Positions 36,298-48,322 of a DNA stretch of 64,000 nucleotides are shown here, one piece after another. Positions within the stretch are counted from its first letter, which is position 1. The number at the start of each line of letters is the position of its first letter. The position numbers were made by a program, and so were the translations under genes. The DNA comes from Tetradesmus obliquus (taxonomy: Eukaryota; Chlorophyta; Chlorophyceae; Sphaeropleales; Scenedesmaceae). The stretch is from contig CP126204.1 of the NCBI GenBank assembly GCA_030272155.1, positions 1,293,501 through 1,357,500 of the forward strand, in the 5' to 3' direction. The notes beneath the pieces were generated by a model that was not told the DNA's origin, did no database searches, and worked only from the letters and a program-made list of their open reading frames with translations.

Positions 36298-36704
36298 GTT
36301 CTCTGCTGTCTGTTCACAACTGCTACAGCAGCGACCGGTGCAAGACGGGCGTGATGTTGCCGTACGCCCGATTGCCAACTATAGCATACAACGTTGTTGA
36401 CCTTGCTGCAGTATGCTGATCTCGGTGCCATGCACCATGTTAGGTGTGACCGGACTCGGAATCACTTGCGTAACCGTCCTCCGTGGCAGAGCCCTGGATA
36501 CGCATGTCACTGTAGTACGTGTTTGCCAGTGAGTGTTAACGTGTGATGCCTGATGCTTGTTAACGGCGTCAACCGAGCTGTCGGACTTCAAGCTCTGCAG
36601 GGACAGCACTCACTCTGATCTTAGCTTTGCTGGCTCCTAGTTGTCCTGCTCTGCTCGCTGACATAATCTTTTGAGTTGTTTTGTGGTTCTGCAAGGCGAA
36701 AGCC
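36298..36704. promoter_or_regulatory. Shared 5' region of the divergent CobW and NAOD genes
   Basis: About 407 bp separate the two proposed start codons, so the genes probably share a bidirectional promoter and their 5' UTRs. No TATA box was convincing. Confidence 0.4.
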
Positions 36705-39700
36705 ATGTCGCAGCTGGAGAAAATGGAGTTTGATGAGGATAAGTTTGTGACACTGCTGGGCAAGCTGGTTGGAGAAGCCAAGTTCCTGCAGGTATGCATC
36801 CACGACCGCCTTTTTTCGACAAATTTGGCATATATGCAACGTCAGTACGGTGCAGCTGTGCGGGTGCGTGTCTGTGGCACACATGTGCACTTATCATTCT
36901 GCCTCTGCTGCTGCTGCCACTGCCTACTGTTCTGCCTTTGTGACGTACTGCCACATGCAGAACAATCCCCCTGAGCTAGTACCAGTGGAGGACAGGTGTG
37001 CAGCAGCATCCTGCAGCTTAGGCAGCATGGCCGGCAGGCGTTTGATGCCCGTGCATGCTGTCGTCCTTTGCACTACTTGCTACCACAGCCACTGCAGGTG
37101 CATTACTGCAGCAGCACAGAGGCTGTGGTTACTTCGATATGCAACTGACACCGTGGTTCTGCGTCTGCAACTGCATTTATGACTTCTTGTCCATTGCTGG
37201 TCCCTGCTGACTGCTCAAACAGAGGTAAGCAGCACTGCAGGAAGGCAGGCGGCTCATGGTGTTTGCTTGGTGAAAGCCAAGCACCCTAGCCTGCTCACCT
37301 GGTATCCTTGCACTGCTGCTACACAAACCAGGCAGCGGCCATGTACGGCTCAAAGCTGCCTGCATGGCTGACCTTCCATTGCAGCATGGCAGTAGTGAGG
37401 TGCGTCAGCTGTGTGAAGCATACTATGCCATCTGTGACTGCTTCCAATCTACTGCCACTGACGGCTACTGCAGTGGCTTGCCATTACAAGTGCTTCTGAT
37501 GATCTTATCTGCACTGCTACTCATGCTGCTTGCAGCTGCGCGGCATGTGTTGGAGGTGCTGGAGCCTCTGAGTGTGGAGCAGGGCGGGCCGCTGCTGCTG
37601 CAGCACGTGAGCTTTGTTGAGGGGCGCGGCAACATCATCGTGCAGTACCCGGGGCAGCCTGGGGGCGGCGTCATCAGCTTTGTGGGAGCACACATGGTGA
37701 GAGGGTTTGAATTCTAAGCTTGATATGTCTCAGGCATATGGTGAACGCCACAGCATGCCCTAATGTTGCAGTGGGAGCACACTAGGTGAAGGTGGCAACG
37801 CACATGGCAAGGGTGATGCATGTATGGTGGGAGGGGAGCGTTTCATGAAGTTTGTGGGCGCACACATGATGAGGCTCTGTGACGTCAGGCTCACAGCACA
37901 TGCCGCATTTTTGTTGTTGATCGCCAACATTCGTGGCTTAGCGCCTTGACCTTCCATGATACAGATGGCATTGTGAGGCTTTAGTGCTCAAGGCTGCACA
38001 TGTTCACAGCATCTGGCCAGCCTGGTGGCCTGGCTTGAGCATGACAAGTACATGTATGCTGGCAGGCAACAAGCGATTATCTGCGATGCCGAAACCAAGT
38101 GCTTCAACAGTTGCTAACACCCTGAGCGCATTTGCGTTGAGTAAATGTGGTTGATGCTTGCGCTGCCTTGCAGGATGTGGTGACAGCCAACCCAGAGACC
38201 TGGACGTTTGACCCCTTTGCACTCAAGGTGGGTGAAGAAAGACACAATAGCATGGTGCAAGTTGCCAGCTGCTGCTTGTTGAGTGTGCAGGGGCATATGG
38301 CTGTGCAGCCCTGCTCATGTGAACAAGCAAAACCAATAACGCCAAGTTATTTGTGCATTGGTCAAGCCAGTGGAGGCAGGGTGGTCGTCGTTACTCCAAA
38401 ACGCTTTGAGTTTGGCCCTACTTTCTCCCCATGCGCAACAACCTTGGAGCAGCGAGAGCCCACTAGGGCAGTCTGCATATATTCAATGCCCCAACCAGTC
38501 TGTGCTGCCTCGCTGCACTGCTGCACTGTGTACACTTGCAGGTTGATAGCGACAAGCTGCAGGGCCGTGGTGTCACCGACTGCCTGGGCCACGTGGCGCT
38601 GCACCGCAGTTGCTGCCTTGGTGCCTTGCTGGTTTGCTGCCTTGCTGCGTTGCGGCCCTGCTGCCATGCTGTATGCTTGCAGGAGGGTGGCAACAAGCTG
38701 CAGAGCAGCGGATCCCTCAGCAACAGCAGTCTGCCTGTGACCTGTAGTTGACGGGGCTGCGCTGTGCCGCTGCGCTGTGTCACACTGCCTTGCCACATTG
38801 CTTGCAGGTTGATGGTGACAAGCTGCAGGGCCGTGGTGTGACTGACTGCCTGGGCCACGTGGCGCTGCTCACGGAGCTGTTCAGGCAGCTGGCTGTCACC
38901 AAGCCGCAGCTGCGGCCCACCGTGCTGGGCTGCTTCATTGCTAATGAGGAGAACGCCACGGTGAGATAAGGAGGGCTAGGAGTGGAATGCACGTGGCTCA
39001 TGGTCCGCATGGCGGCTTGACGGTCAGGCGTACGCCAGCTGCTGCAGCTCTGGCTTCGTTTGGTCATTTCCATTGTTAAACGTTGCCCTTCTGTCACTTG
39101 CTGTTGACTGTTCACTCGCTGCGGCTAACTGCATTGCCGCTGCTGCCATATGCTGCAGGTGACTGCCTCGTGCTGATACATGCTGCCACTGATCTTTTAT
39201 GCTGCTCACCTGCTGCAGCTGACGGGCATCAGCGTGGATGAGCTGGTGAAATGGGCCTGCGGTTGCACTGTCATATGCTCATGCTGACTGGCATAGCTGC
39301 TGTGGACTTTTGTTTTGTCGCCTGCTGCAGCTGACGGGCATTGGCGTGGATGAGCTGGTGAAGCGCGGCCTGCTGGACAGCTGCAAGCAGGGCCCGCTGT
39401 ACTGGCTGGACACCGCTGACAGCCAGCCATGCATTGGCACGGGCGGCATCGCAGCCTGGCAGCTCACAGCACATGGTGAGGGGTGGCAGTTGACGCAGGC
39501 AATGCGTGCGGCTGCTGTACAGCATGTGTCAGTTATATCCATGGCAGTGGCAGCGTGGACCAGCAGCACAGCCTGTTGGTGATACCCGCAATTGTTCAAC
39601 CACGGTTGTGGCATGCTCCAGAGTGTCGTGCATTTGACAGCGGGGTAGGCACTGTATCCCGTCACACCTGCTGCAGCTGTTGTGCAGCACGGCAGCACAT

Positions 39701-41847
39701 CACACCTCGCTGCAGGTGCTGCAGCAGGCTGAGCTGCTGTGCATCTCGTTGATGCCAGCGTAAACGCTGTAATGGACGCCTTGAGCACGCTGTAACACGG
39801 CTTGCTTCCGTCACACATGGCTGCCCTTGTCTCACCCCATGACTGCAGGCAAGCTGTTCCACTCGGGGCTGCCGCACAAGGCGGTCAACCCCATTGAGCT
39901 GGCCATGGACGCAGTGGCTGAGATGCAGCGCCGCTTCTACCAGGACTTTGCGCCACACCCCGAGGAGGCGAGGTGCGTGCATATGCATGATATCAAAAGT
40001 GTCTACACCATCAATTTGAGCACTGGATGGCAGCATATTGAGTGAGTCGGGGATGTATGAGCTTGACAAGACGCGCTGCTGTCCCGTAGTCTGAAGCAGC
40101 AGTCACGACAATGGTGTGCTTGGCGTTGCAATGCACTTTGCAGCCACTGCTTGTGCGTTGTCTGCTTGATTGTACAACTTGCAGGTACGGCTTTGCCACC
40201 TGCAGCACGCTGAAGCCCACGCAGTGGAGCTACCCCAGCGGCAGCATCAACCAGATCCCCGGCTCAGCCACCATCTGCGGGGACATGCGCGTCACGCCTT
40301 TTTATGACGTGGAGGAGGTGCGGCGCATTGTGTTATGATTTCTGGCATGCTTTTAGGGTTTGAGTTTAGGGCTTAGGCGCTTTCCGGACACACAGTGCAA
40401 GGCTGGGCTTGTGCTTGTTTGGTTGCTGTGCTGTAGCAGCTGGGCAGGGTTGTTGCTAGCTGTCAATATGCAGGAGCATAGCGCGTTACGCCTTTGCCTT
40501 GCGCATGCTGCACTGTAAGCGCATTCCTGCAGAAACATGTAACAACCGATGCTTTTGAATGCTGACGCTGCTTAAGCACAGCAGGCAACGCTAATTCTTG
40601 ATGCATGTGCATGCCTCTTGTACTGTTCTTGGCTTTTCTGTGCACTGGCTGCTGCAGGTGATCGCCAAGGTGCGCGGCTACGTTGACGACATGAATGCAC
40701 ACCCCGACAGCCTCGCCAAGGGCCAGCGCGGGCCATACAGCAAGTGAGGGAACAGCTGGACCTGCCGCTGCCTTGTAACTATGCATAGCTGGCAACAGCG
40801 TAAGGCATGCTGGATTGTAAACACACAGCACTGCAGGAGGGCAGGTGCTGCTGGTGCGCAGTTTAAGTGCTGTGCAAGTTTCCAGCAGCCTGCAGGCAGC
40901 CCTCGCACTTTCTGGCCTCCATCTACCGGCAGTCGGCAGTTGAACTATGTTGGACAAATGCACCATGCCTGAACTTTCAAACCGCGTGTTTTCATCCTTC
41001 TTTCTTCGCCCTGCAGGTATGAGCTGCCTGATGAGGAGCTGAAGGGGCGGCTGGAGCTGAAGATCTTCGACAACGTGGGAAAAGGGGTGAGTGGCTGCCT
41101 GTTCCAGCTGCATTGTGATACTGCTCTCTGGTCTGCATAAGAAACCCACAGCGCTAAAGTTGCATGGCAGGTGACTGAACTCTATGTAGGCGCTGCTAGA
41201 CACTGCTTGACTAATGGATGGTGCACTGCTGCCTGCGTGTTGTGTGTGCAGGTGGCCTGCAACCTAGAGTCAAAAGGTGAGCTGCTGCAGCAGCTGCAAC
41301 GCCTACACAGGACAGCAGCCATGCTTGTACTGCTTGCGCAGCGACACCATACAGGGCTGTGGATGTTGCCTGAACATTGACACACCCAGCTGCTTGCAGT
41401 GCATCCATCAACCATGTCACAACAACTTTTCACCTGGGCTAATCTATGCGCGCCACGCTCAGCTGTGTCTGTGCAGCAAATGTTACGCATGCCTGTCACT
41501 TCTCTGTCCCTTGACTCACGTCGATTGATTTGAATTTTGTCACATACGTCAGATTTGAATCAATGTCGTACATTCCGACATCAATGTTGTTATTTCCTGC
41601 AGGCTTCAAGGCGCTGGTGGAGGCGTTCACTGAGGTGCTGGGCGACTGCAAGCCCTACAGCATCACCGGCAGCCTGCCATGCATTCGCGACCTGCAGGAG
41701 GCAGGCTTCGACGTGCAGACGCTGGGCTTCGGCAAGCTGGCTGCGTACCACGCGAATAACGAGTACGGGTACCTGTCTGACTTCAAGAAGGGCTTCCAGG
41801 TGCTGGTGGCGCTGATGCAGAATTACCAGGAGGCAGTGGCGGCGTGA
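36705..41847 (+). CDS. N-acetylornithine deacetylase-like M20 metallopeptidase (plant NAOD type)
   Basis: Thirteen exons: 36705-36791, 36961-36995, 37223-37224 (micro-exon), 37536-37696, 38174-38227, 38808-38960, 39331-39475, 39849-39972, 40185-40317, 40658-40743, 41017-41086, 41252-41276, 41603-41847 (439 residues, the usual plant NAOD length). The enzyme frees ornithine from N-acetylornithine in arginine metabolism. M20 signatures: FVGAHMDVVTANP (metal HxD), GRGVTDCLGHVALL (bridging Asp), NEENAT (Glu-Glu), GKLFHSGLPHKAVN (dimer-domain His), GFATCSTLKPTQW, SINQIPG, GDMRVTPFYDV, CNLESKGF, LPCIRDLQEAGFDVQTLGFG and YHANNEYG (final His ligand). There is no obvious transit peptide before MSQLEKMEFDEDKF. 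Exons 5, 7 and 8 (38174, 38808, 39331) have echoes in adjacent introns. Plastid versus cytosolic location is undecided. Confidence 0.9.
37223..37224 (+). other. Probable 2-nt micro-exon of the NAOD gene
   Basis: Exon 36961-36995 ends in phase 2 (GAC AG) and exon 37536-37696 begins in phase 1 (CT GCG CGG CAT), so they cannot be joined directly. Between them, CTGCTCAAACAG-AG-GTAAGC gives a strong acceptor and donor flanking two bases. Inserting AG restores GAC AGA GCT GCG CGG CAT (DRAARHV), which aligns without gaps to plant NAOD and makes the total a multiple of three. Confidence 0.55.
37770..37880 (+). repeat. Two echoes of the NAOD exon 37536-37696 end
   Basis: GTGGGAGCACACTAGGTGA (about 37771) and TTTGTGGGCGCACACATGATGA (about 37852) repeat the exon end TTTGTGGGAGCACACATG|GTGA in decayed form. 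Confidence 0.7.
38542..38720 (+). repeat. Two upstream echoes of NAOD exon 38808-38960
   Basis: After TTGCAG acceptors, 38542-38610 encodes VDSDKLQGRGVTDCLGHVAL and then diverges; a shorter copy at 38682-38720 reads EGGNKLQSSG. The true exon at 38808 reads VDGDKLQGRGVTDCLGHVAL and continues in frame. Confidence 0.82.
39220..39256 (+). repeat. Echo of the NAOD exon 39331 start
   Basis: CTGCTGCAG|CTGACGGGCATC... encodes LTGISVDELVKW, nearly the same as LTGIGVDELVKR at 39331. The acceptor was copied too. Confidence 0.8.
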
Positions 41848-43658
41848 GTTGGTGATAACAGTGGCTGCCCAAGCGTCTGTCGTTGGCTCAAAATGGGTGT
41901 GTTCCCTTTGTGTGGCGGCCTGTCAGTTGGCGTGGTTGTGGGCGGTGCGCTGTGTTGCATGGCATGACCAGTGAACACCAAAACGGGTGCAGCCAATTGT
42001 GTGGTGCGCAGCTGCTGTGCGCTGGCAGTTTGGTGCTGTTTGCATCATCCAACGGAGCTGCGGCCTTCACGGGGGCACAGCCTTCACGGGGGCACAGCCT
42101 TCACGGGGGCACAGCCTTCACGGGGGCACAGCCTTCACGGGGGCACAGCCTTCACGGGGGCACAGCCTTCACGGGGGCACAGCCTTCACGGGGGCACAGC
42201 CTTCACGGGGGCACAGCTAGCTCTGCCATGCACACGTCGATGTGTACAGGGCTGGAGAGTTGAGTTGCCCCTTTGCGCTGGTTGTCAAAGCATGAGTTGC
42301 CTGGGCCCGGCACCCTGTGGGCCGAGGCGCTTTTGCATATGCGTCATCAAAGCATGTTCATGCACGGCACTGTTCAAATGATTGTGTATTGCAGCGACAT
42401 TCTGGTGCTGCAGCGACACACATTGCAGCATAGGCGTGCTTGCGCTGCACGCAACTGTGAGAGTCGACGGTGCGGGCAAACTGAAGCAACGGCAGCTGCT
42501 GCATTTGTTCCGTTGCATTGGGACTATGCTGTGAACTGCCTGCTGTTGCACGTAGTCAAAAGTCATTACCTGCAATGCTGGCAGTTGACAGCATAACCCC
42601 CATGCAATGCTCTTTCCTGTTACCGTTCCATTGGGGCGCGGGGTCTCCTGGTCTCCGCACACCTGCACCTGTCAGGGCTGGTGACGGGTGGTCACCCTCG
42701 TGTGTCATGCCTTGAAACGGCGTCGCAGCTTGCTGCCTGCTGAGAAGCAGACATTGCAGCCAAAGGAGGGTTGTCGGAGATGATCACTGAGTGTCGCTGG
42801 GGGAGATTTGAACCTGTCTTGGTCGACGTCACACTGAGAGTCCCAGTGCTGGTAAAGAGGGGTGCCAGCAGGTCTTATGTGCCCCTGCGGATGGGCCAGC
42901 ACTGTCTGGGCGGGTGATGCAGTCGCCACGTCAGCGTAGCAATGCATTAAGATCTCCAACTGGCGGCGATTAAAATGCAGATGTTGTCACCTTGCTGCCT
43001 GAGGAGCATGTTCCAAGGCCCACAGCAGTACCAGCACAGTGCATTGGCGGGAAAATGCTCGAGCTCATTGCTGCTCGCGGCAGCGCCGGCAGCACCTCGC
43101 TTTGAGAGTTGCGACTGGTTGTAAGCTTCTCATATATATGTTACATTGTAACGTGCTTGTAACAAGCTTATACACGCATTGGGGGAACGCGAAGAGTGGC
43201 ATGGCTGCCGACAAGTTTGGCGGGGTGTGCTGTTCTGTCAATTGTGACACTGCGGCAGCTGGTGTAGTGCATTGCAGTGATGCCTCTCTGCAGCTCGGAA
43301 TCCTAGATGCCACACAGTGACGTACCCCCAAAGAATCCTCTTTGAAACTGCCAAGGCTGTTTGCTTGAGCTGATCACAAGATCATCTTGTCATGATGGCA
43401 GCCTGCACACACATCAGGAGTTACAGTGGTCACCTGGTCCCCGGCGGAGGCTGGAGTCTGCAGAGCAGCAGAGTGCTTGAGCACATACCGGTGGCAAGCG
43501 CCATGCCGGAGCACGTGCTCCTGTTGCGCCGCTGCGGCACTCTCGTTACAGCAGCCACCATAATAGTAAGCAAGGCAACTACTCACAAAAATCCTGTCAA
43601 TGTGCCGCAACACCTCGTTCGAGGTTGCAGCCTAGGCCTGAGGCACTTTGCCGGCTGG
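41848..43658. other. Convergent intergenic region of 1.8 kb
   Basis: Apart from the 17-bp minisatellite, nothing recognisable was seen. A short + strand ORF at 43201-43320 (MAADKFGGVCCSVNCD...) has no family match and no splice support. A fragment at 42808-42826 resembles a reverse T-arm (GATTTGAACC) but no tRNA folds around it. Confidence 0.5.
42064..42216 (+). repeat. 17-bp minisatellite, nine copies
   Basis: The unit CCTTCACGGGGGCACAG is repeated nine times almost without change. Since 17 is not a multiple of three, all three + frames cycle through one 17-residue peptide and stay open. The resulting ORFs are artefacts. Confidence 0.92.
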
Positions 43659-43945
43659 TCACTTGCCCACCAGCCCCGCTGTATGCTGCTGCCAGCGCTG
43701 CAGCAGCGCCTGCCTGAACAGTGCTGGCGTGTTGCTGCCGCCTCCGTAGTTGGGGAAGTAGTTGACGTCTATCACCACCAACTCCTGCTGCTGCTGCTGC
43801 TGTGCTTGCTCTGCTACTTCAGTGCTGCTGATTGTGTTACTGCCTGCTTCCTGGTGGCTGGCCAGCACCACATCAAAGCCAAACAGAGTCAGCCCTAGGC
43901 GGGCCCTTAGGAAGGCTGCTATCTCTTCCACTGCCTGCATGTTCA

Positions 43946-43980
<35 letters not shown>

Positions 43981-46470
43981 GCGCCAGCCCCGCCGCTTCT
44001 GCTTTCCCTTTGTTCCTGCATGCAAGTGCTGCTGCTGTGCTGCTGCACAAAGTGTGGCGGCAGCTGCGTGGGCAGGCTGGCGAGGCTGTCAAACAGCAGC
44101 AGCTGCTGCTCGGGTGGAAGGTCAGGGCTGCTGTGCACATCAGGGATCGAAGCACGTGGGGTGACAAACACCTGTAGCAGGACATGCCATGCAACACATT
44201 GGTCAGCAACTGCGGTATGCAGGCTCAGCTCCTGTCCAGTTTGTTTGTCACTTTGTGGTCGCGGCGGCATACTCGGTAACACAGCTGCAGCGACATGGAC
44301 AGCACCTGGTGAACATGGCGGAGCAGCAGCCACATTGGCACCATGTACACAAATGCACAACATAACTTCCAACAAGAGCAGGCCGTCTTTCAAGCACTCA
44401 CGCACCTTGTCCCGCAGCACGTACACCTTGTGCTGCAAGCCGCCGTGGTTGACAAACTCGCACACCAGGCCAGGCAGCGGCAGCCGCCCCGCCAGACTGG
44501 CCAGGGCCCCGGGTGTCAGCGCCAGCGCCATGCTGTGGCTGTGGGCCACACCACACGCCACTGCGGGTTTTACGATGAAGGGTGGCTGCATGCCTGCAAG
44601 AGGGTGCAACAGGTTGCAGTGCAGCAGCAACGGTGGATTAGGTTGGCGTGCCGGGTTGTCGAAGGTGAAGTGAGGCGGCATCGCTGGCATGATGTGCCAC
44701 CCTCCGCATGACTTGGTGTGCTTCATGCATGCTGGTGGGGCAGCAAGTCTGTACATTTAGTACAGTAGTACAGTAGTGCCGCACCTGCGGCATGCATGTG
44801 CCTGCCACAACAGCTGACAGGGCAGCAGCAGCAGCTGCTGCAAGCCTGCAGAGCACTACTTTAGGTCGCGGCAAACAGCAATGCTGCACCGCTGCCTCAT
44901 GCAAGGTGAGACTGCTCAGCGGGTGTGCCCTGCCCGCCATGTGCAGCTGCCAATGAGCAGTTGCCAAAGAGTGTCAGCCATGAGTGATGGCCTGGACCGC
45001 AGCGCACCATGCTGTGCCAGCAGCTCAGGCAGGCCTACTGCCGCGTAGTCCTCCACCTGGCAGTAGCGGGGCGCCCTGGCTGCCACGCCAGGCGGCAGGC
45101 GCAGCTGCTGCAGCTCATCCAGCAGCTGGCCCAGCACCAGCCGGTCGAGCACCTGCAGCAGCAGCAGCAGCAGCAGTGACAATTGAGGCGCCACCTGATG
45201 TGGGTGTGCATGTGGGAGAGCTAAGTGCCCCGCGTGCCTAACTAGATGGCTGCATGTACGCTTGGCAGTCAAAACCCTACGCTAACCTCACTGGCGTGAA
45301 TTGTTGCCACACTCATGTGGCGTATGTGCCGTCACACGTGGTCCTGCCCCTGCACGTATGCGGCTGCCGACACAACTGCCTCATGCATGTGCACATGCGC
45401 ATTTACACACGCGCGTAACCCCCCTGCGTAAATCTCACCCACTCACCTTGGCAGTGTTTTCAAAGGGGTCCACCACAGCCACGTGTGCCTGCTGCTGCTG
45501 CCGCAGCCAGCCCTGCAGTGCCAGTAGTCTGCTTGACCAGCCCACAGCGCCATCAGGCCCCGCCACCAACTCATCGGAGCCCTTGTGCAGCAGCAGGTCG
45601 ATATGACCCTGCTGTTGCTGCTGCTGCTGCTGGGGTGTGGCTGCATCGATGTGCCCCTGCTGCTGCTGCTGCTGCTGGGATGTGGCTGCTTCATTGTGGG
45701 CCTGCTGCTGCTGCTGCTGCTGTGGTATGGCTGCATCACTGTGCTGTGCTGCCAGCTGGCCCACATCAAAAGGCATGAAGCAGAGGCCGTCACTGCCAGG
45801 CAGCAGCGGCAGCAGTCCTGCTGAGGCCAGCTGCTCCTCCCTTGAGGGCTTCATGACATAGCCCACCACCAGCACTGCAGGACGCTGCTGCTGTTGTTTG
45901 GCTGCTGTGGGGCTTGCAGCTGCTGCTGCTGCTGCCAGGATGTGGCGCCTGTTGTGCTGCACCAGAGCCTGCATCACCTGGTCGCTGCTGCAGGGGTGGC
46001 TGCCGCCCTGCAGGATGATGATGATGATGATGATCGCATCAATCAGAACGCACTGGCGTGCAGTTGAGAAACATGCTCAGCAACGCCCTGGCCATTACAT
46101 GCATGCCTTGCATATAAAGTTTGATATTTATGACAATGCTGTGCCTTATGCAGTACTGAGCCGTGTAACTGACCCAGCACAGCTCACCTGCTGAGCCACA
46201 TCAGCCCATGACAGTGTGCCAGGCACGCTGTGCCCAACCACCAGCACACTTGTAGGCAACAGGCCCCATTCCTGCAAGCACAGGAAGCTTGTTCGGCTTC
46301 GGGTTCTGGCACTGCTTCACCCAGCAGAGCACTGTCACAACTGAGGTTTGAGGACTGCACGGCCACACCTTAATGGCTGCATCTGCTGCTTCAGGACTGG
46401 CAACTATGCAAGCCCGCACTCCACCCCGCTGCAGCCTTGCAACAGCTCCTACAGCAGCACACGCACTGGT

Positions 46471-46547
<77 letters not shown>

Positions 46548-46622
46548 TCCTTGCATGTTCCAGCTGTGCGACAATTCTGCACCTGCTGGCTCCGATCCCA
46601 CGAATGCTACTGCTTGAATCAT
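43659..46622 (-). CDS. Inositol 1,3,4-trisphosphate 5/6-kinase family, ITPK4-like
   Basis: Seven phase-matched exons: 46622-46583, 46448-46369, 46271-46188, 46007-45447, 45152-45008, 44593-44406, 44171-43659 (536 residues). ITPKs phosphorylate inositol polyphosphates on the way to InsP6 with an ATP-grasp fold. Visible family motifs: VGYVMKPSREEQLASAGLLP, DLLLHKGSDEL, VAVVDPFENTAKV, PFIVKPAVACGVAHSHSMAL, LPGLVCEFVNHGG, KVYVLRDKV, LTLFGFDVV and the metal-binding DxN in VVIDVNYFPNYGG. The KPSREEQ...GLLP block and an N-terminal domain (RACIVASPEAADAAIKEWGL, SVLVVGHSVPG) match plant ITPK4 rather than the short ITPK1. Poly-Gln inserts (exons 4 and 7) enlarge loops. The first exon (MIQAVAFVGSEPAG) is inferred from phase. 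Intron 1 contains (CTG)25. Confidence 0.85.
46471..46545 (-). repeat. (CTG)25 (- strand) in ITPK4 intron 1
   Basis: An uninterrupted CAG run on the + strand, which is CTG on the transcribed strand. It lies 20-25 bp upstream of the TGTAG acceptor of exon 46448-46369. It is the longest pure triplet tract in the window. Confidence 0.93.
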
Positions 46623-48322
46623 TTTGAGGTGCTGATCACAGTTGAATGTGGACGGCTAATGCAACCAAACGTAAGGCATGTTGCTCGGCACGTCCGCAGT
46701 TGCTACGACAGTCAGCTTGCTTTACCAGCGGTCTCTTGTAATCGAGAACTAATAATGTACGTGTTGATTGCCATCAAAGCTAAAGAACACGGTGAAGCAG
46801 GCGATTCGGTGCACATTGAGGTGTTGACCTGCTGACAGAACCCTAGCATGTAACAGGAGAAAACAGAACACCATCGTTCAAGCTGTTGGCCACCACGGTC
46901 ATCATGCTCTTTATATAAATTGCGTGACGCAAAGCCGTAATGACAGACCGGTGCAGCTGATAGCAAACGCCAGAAGCAAGCAGCATGCAATACACAGCAT
47001 TCGCTAGACATCCTCGCTAGACATCCTGTTCTTTTGGTGGTGGCCCTGCATTGCACTTTGCATTTGTATGTGCTTGACACATGATATGCTAATCAATTTT
47101 ACGCTGAATCCCTAACAGCAGCAGCAGCAGTAGCAAGTTCAAGCCTTGAAGGCTTAGGGCTTGACGTGCAGATGTTGGCACTGTTAAAATGCACACGCAC
47201 GCCCCCGCACCACGCATGTCATATCACACTCTGCTGGCATCAGCTGCCACATTCATGTTGGCACCACGCTGCACTGCAGCCTTGGCAAGGCAAGCGTCAT
47301 GCTTGACATTGTCCACGGCATCTTGGGCACATACCCCCTCCCAACGCTGCTCATTTCAGACAGACGAAAGAGCCACATGCAGCCTTACAGACCTCACAGC
47401 GCAACAGCTGTTGTGAGAAACACCGTGCCACTTATTTGGCGAAGTTGGGTGCTGTGAAGAGTTGCCAACGTGCAGTGCCTGAATGGAGGAACTTCTCTGA
47501 CGAAGTTGAGCAATTCAAGGCACCATTGAGGCCTGCAGTGGCTTATGAGGGCACCAAAAAATGCAACGGTTGTTGAGGTTCTACACTGGTCGACGGCAGT
47601 TACATCCAAGAATAGCATGTGCTGCGAGGCATGCCCATGATGGGAGCCTCCCATCACGGTGAGCAGCACTGTAGAGCAGCAGCACAGTAGTGCACACGAA
47701 GTACAGGGCAGCGGCACATCAGCGAAGCATTGCAGCGTGCAACTAGCTGAAACTAAACACTGATTCTTATTTGCGTTTGCTGTCATCAAGGGCGGCTTCC
47801 TTACTGTGCGTATGCTGGCAGATCGTGATCGAACCCTCCTGCCTCCTGCGTTCGTCGCACTCGATACAGGGCAAATAGATGCAATTAAGGAAAAAGTGTT
47901 TTTTTTTGTTGAACTCGCAGCGTGCGATAAAGCAGTGTAGGGCTTGTTGTACCCTAAACTTGCGTGACGGATGGACGGACGGACGGACAAAGAAGCCCCG
48001 GTAATCCCTTCATGACCTAAAGGTCATTACGGGTATGCCATCCCTGATGTAGACGGGTAGGACAGCTGCTGTGTCTTCAAGCAGGCAGTTGAATGGGGCA
48101 CGGGCAGGGCACACCAGCTGCTACCGTTGGATTCACCCATCATTCAAGCGTCACTCGAACTTGCAGACATAAGAGCCTGGTGAATTTTACATGTATGCGC
48201 TTTGCACCATCTACTCGGTCATTAAATGCCTCACTGCCTGTGTTTCAGGCATGGCCACGGCACAAGCAGCACTCTCCTTCCTGCCAGTCACCAGCACTGC
48301 TCGTCAGATGCCGCATCTGGGC
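46623..48322. other. Intergenic region of 1.7 kb
   Basis: No coding stretch was recognised. It contains a poly-T run near 47899, a (GGAC)4 run near 47969 and a 7-bp hairpin at 48012-48027 (ATGACCT-AA-AGGTCAT). A reverse TTACA at about 48186 could be the polyadenylation signal of the Bud32 gene. Confidence 0.45.

Noticed and set aside
41883..42381. Three overlapping + strand ORFs with a repeating GHSLHGGTAFTGAQPSR peptide
   Set aside because: They are the translation of a 17-bp minisatellite, which leaves all frames open.
42796..42880. Possible - strand tRNA (GATTTGAACC T-loop-like motif)
   Set aside because: The bases on either side of the loop do not pair as a T-stem and no acceptor or anticodon arms were found.
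43762..44673. 303-codon + strand ORF
   Set aside because: It is the antisense shadow of the conserved ITPK exons at 44171-43659 and 44593-44406.
47394..47990. 198-codon - strand ORF
   Set aside because: No family resemblance, no splice partners and low-complexity composition; treated as a chance open frame.
48012..48027. Short palindrome ATGACCT-AA-AGGTCAT as a transposon end or operator
   Set aside because: There is only one copy, with no target-site duplication or element nearby.
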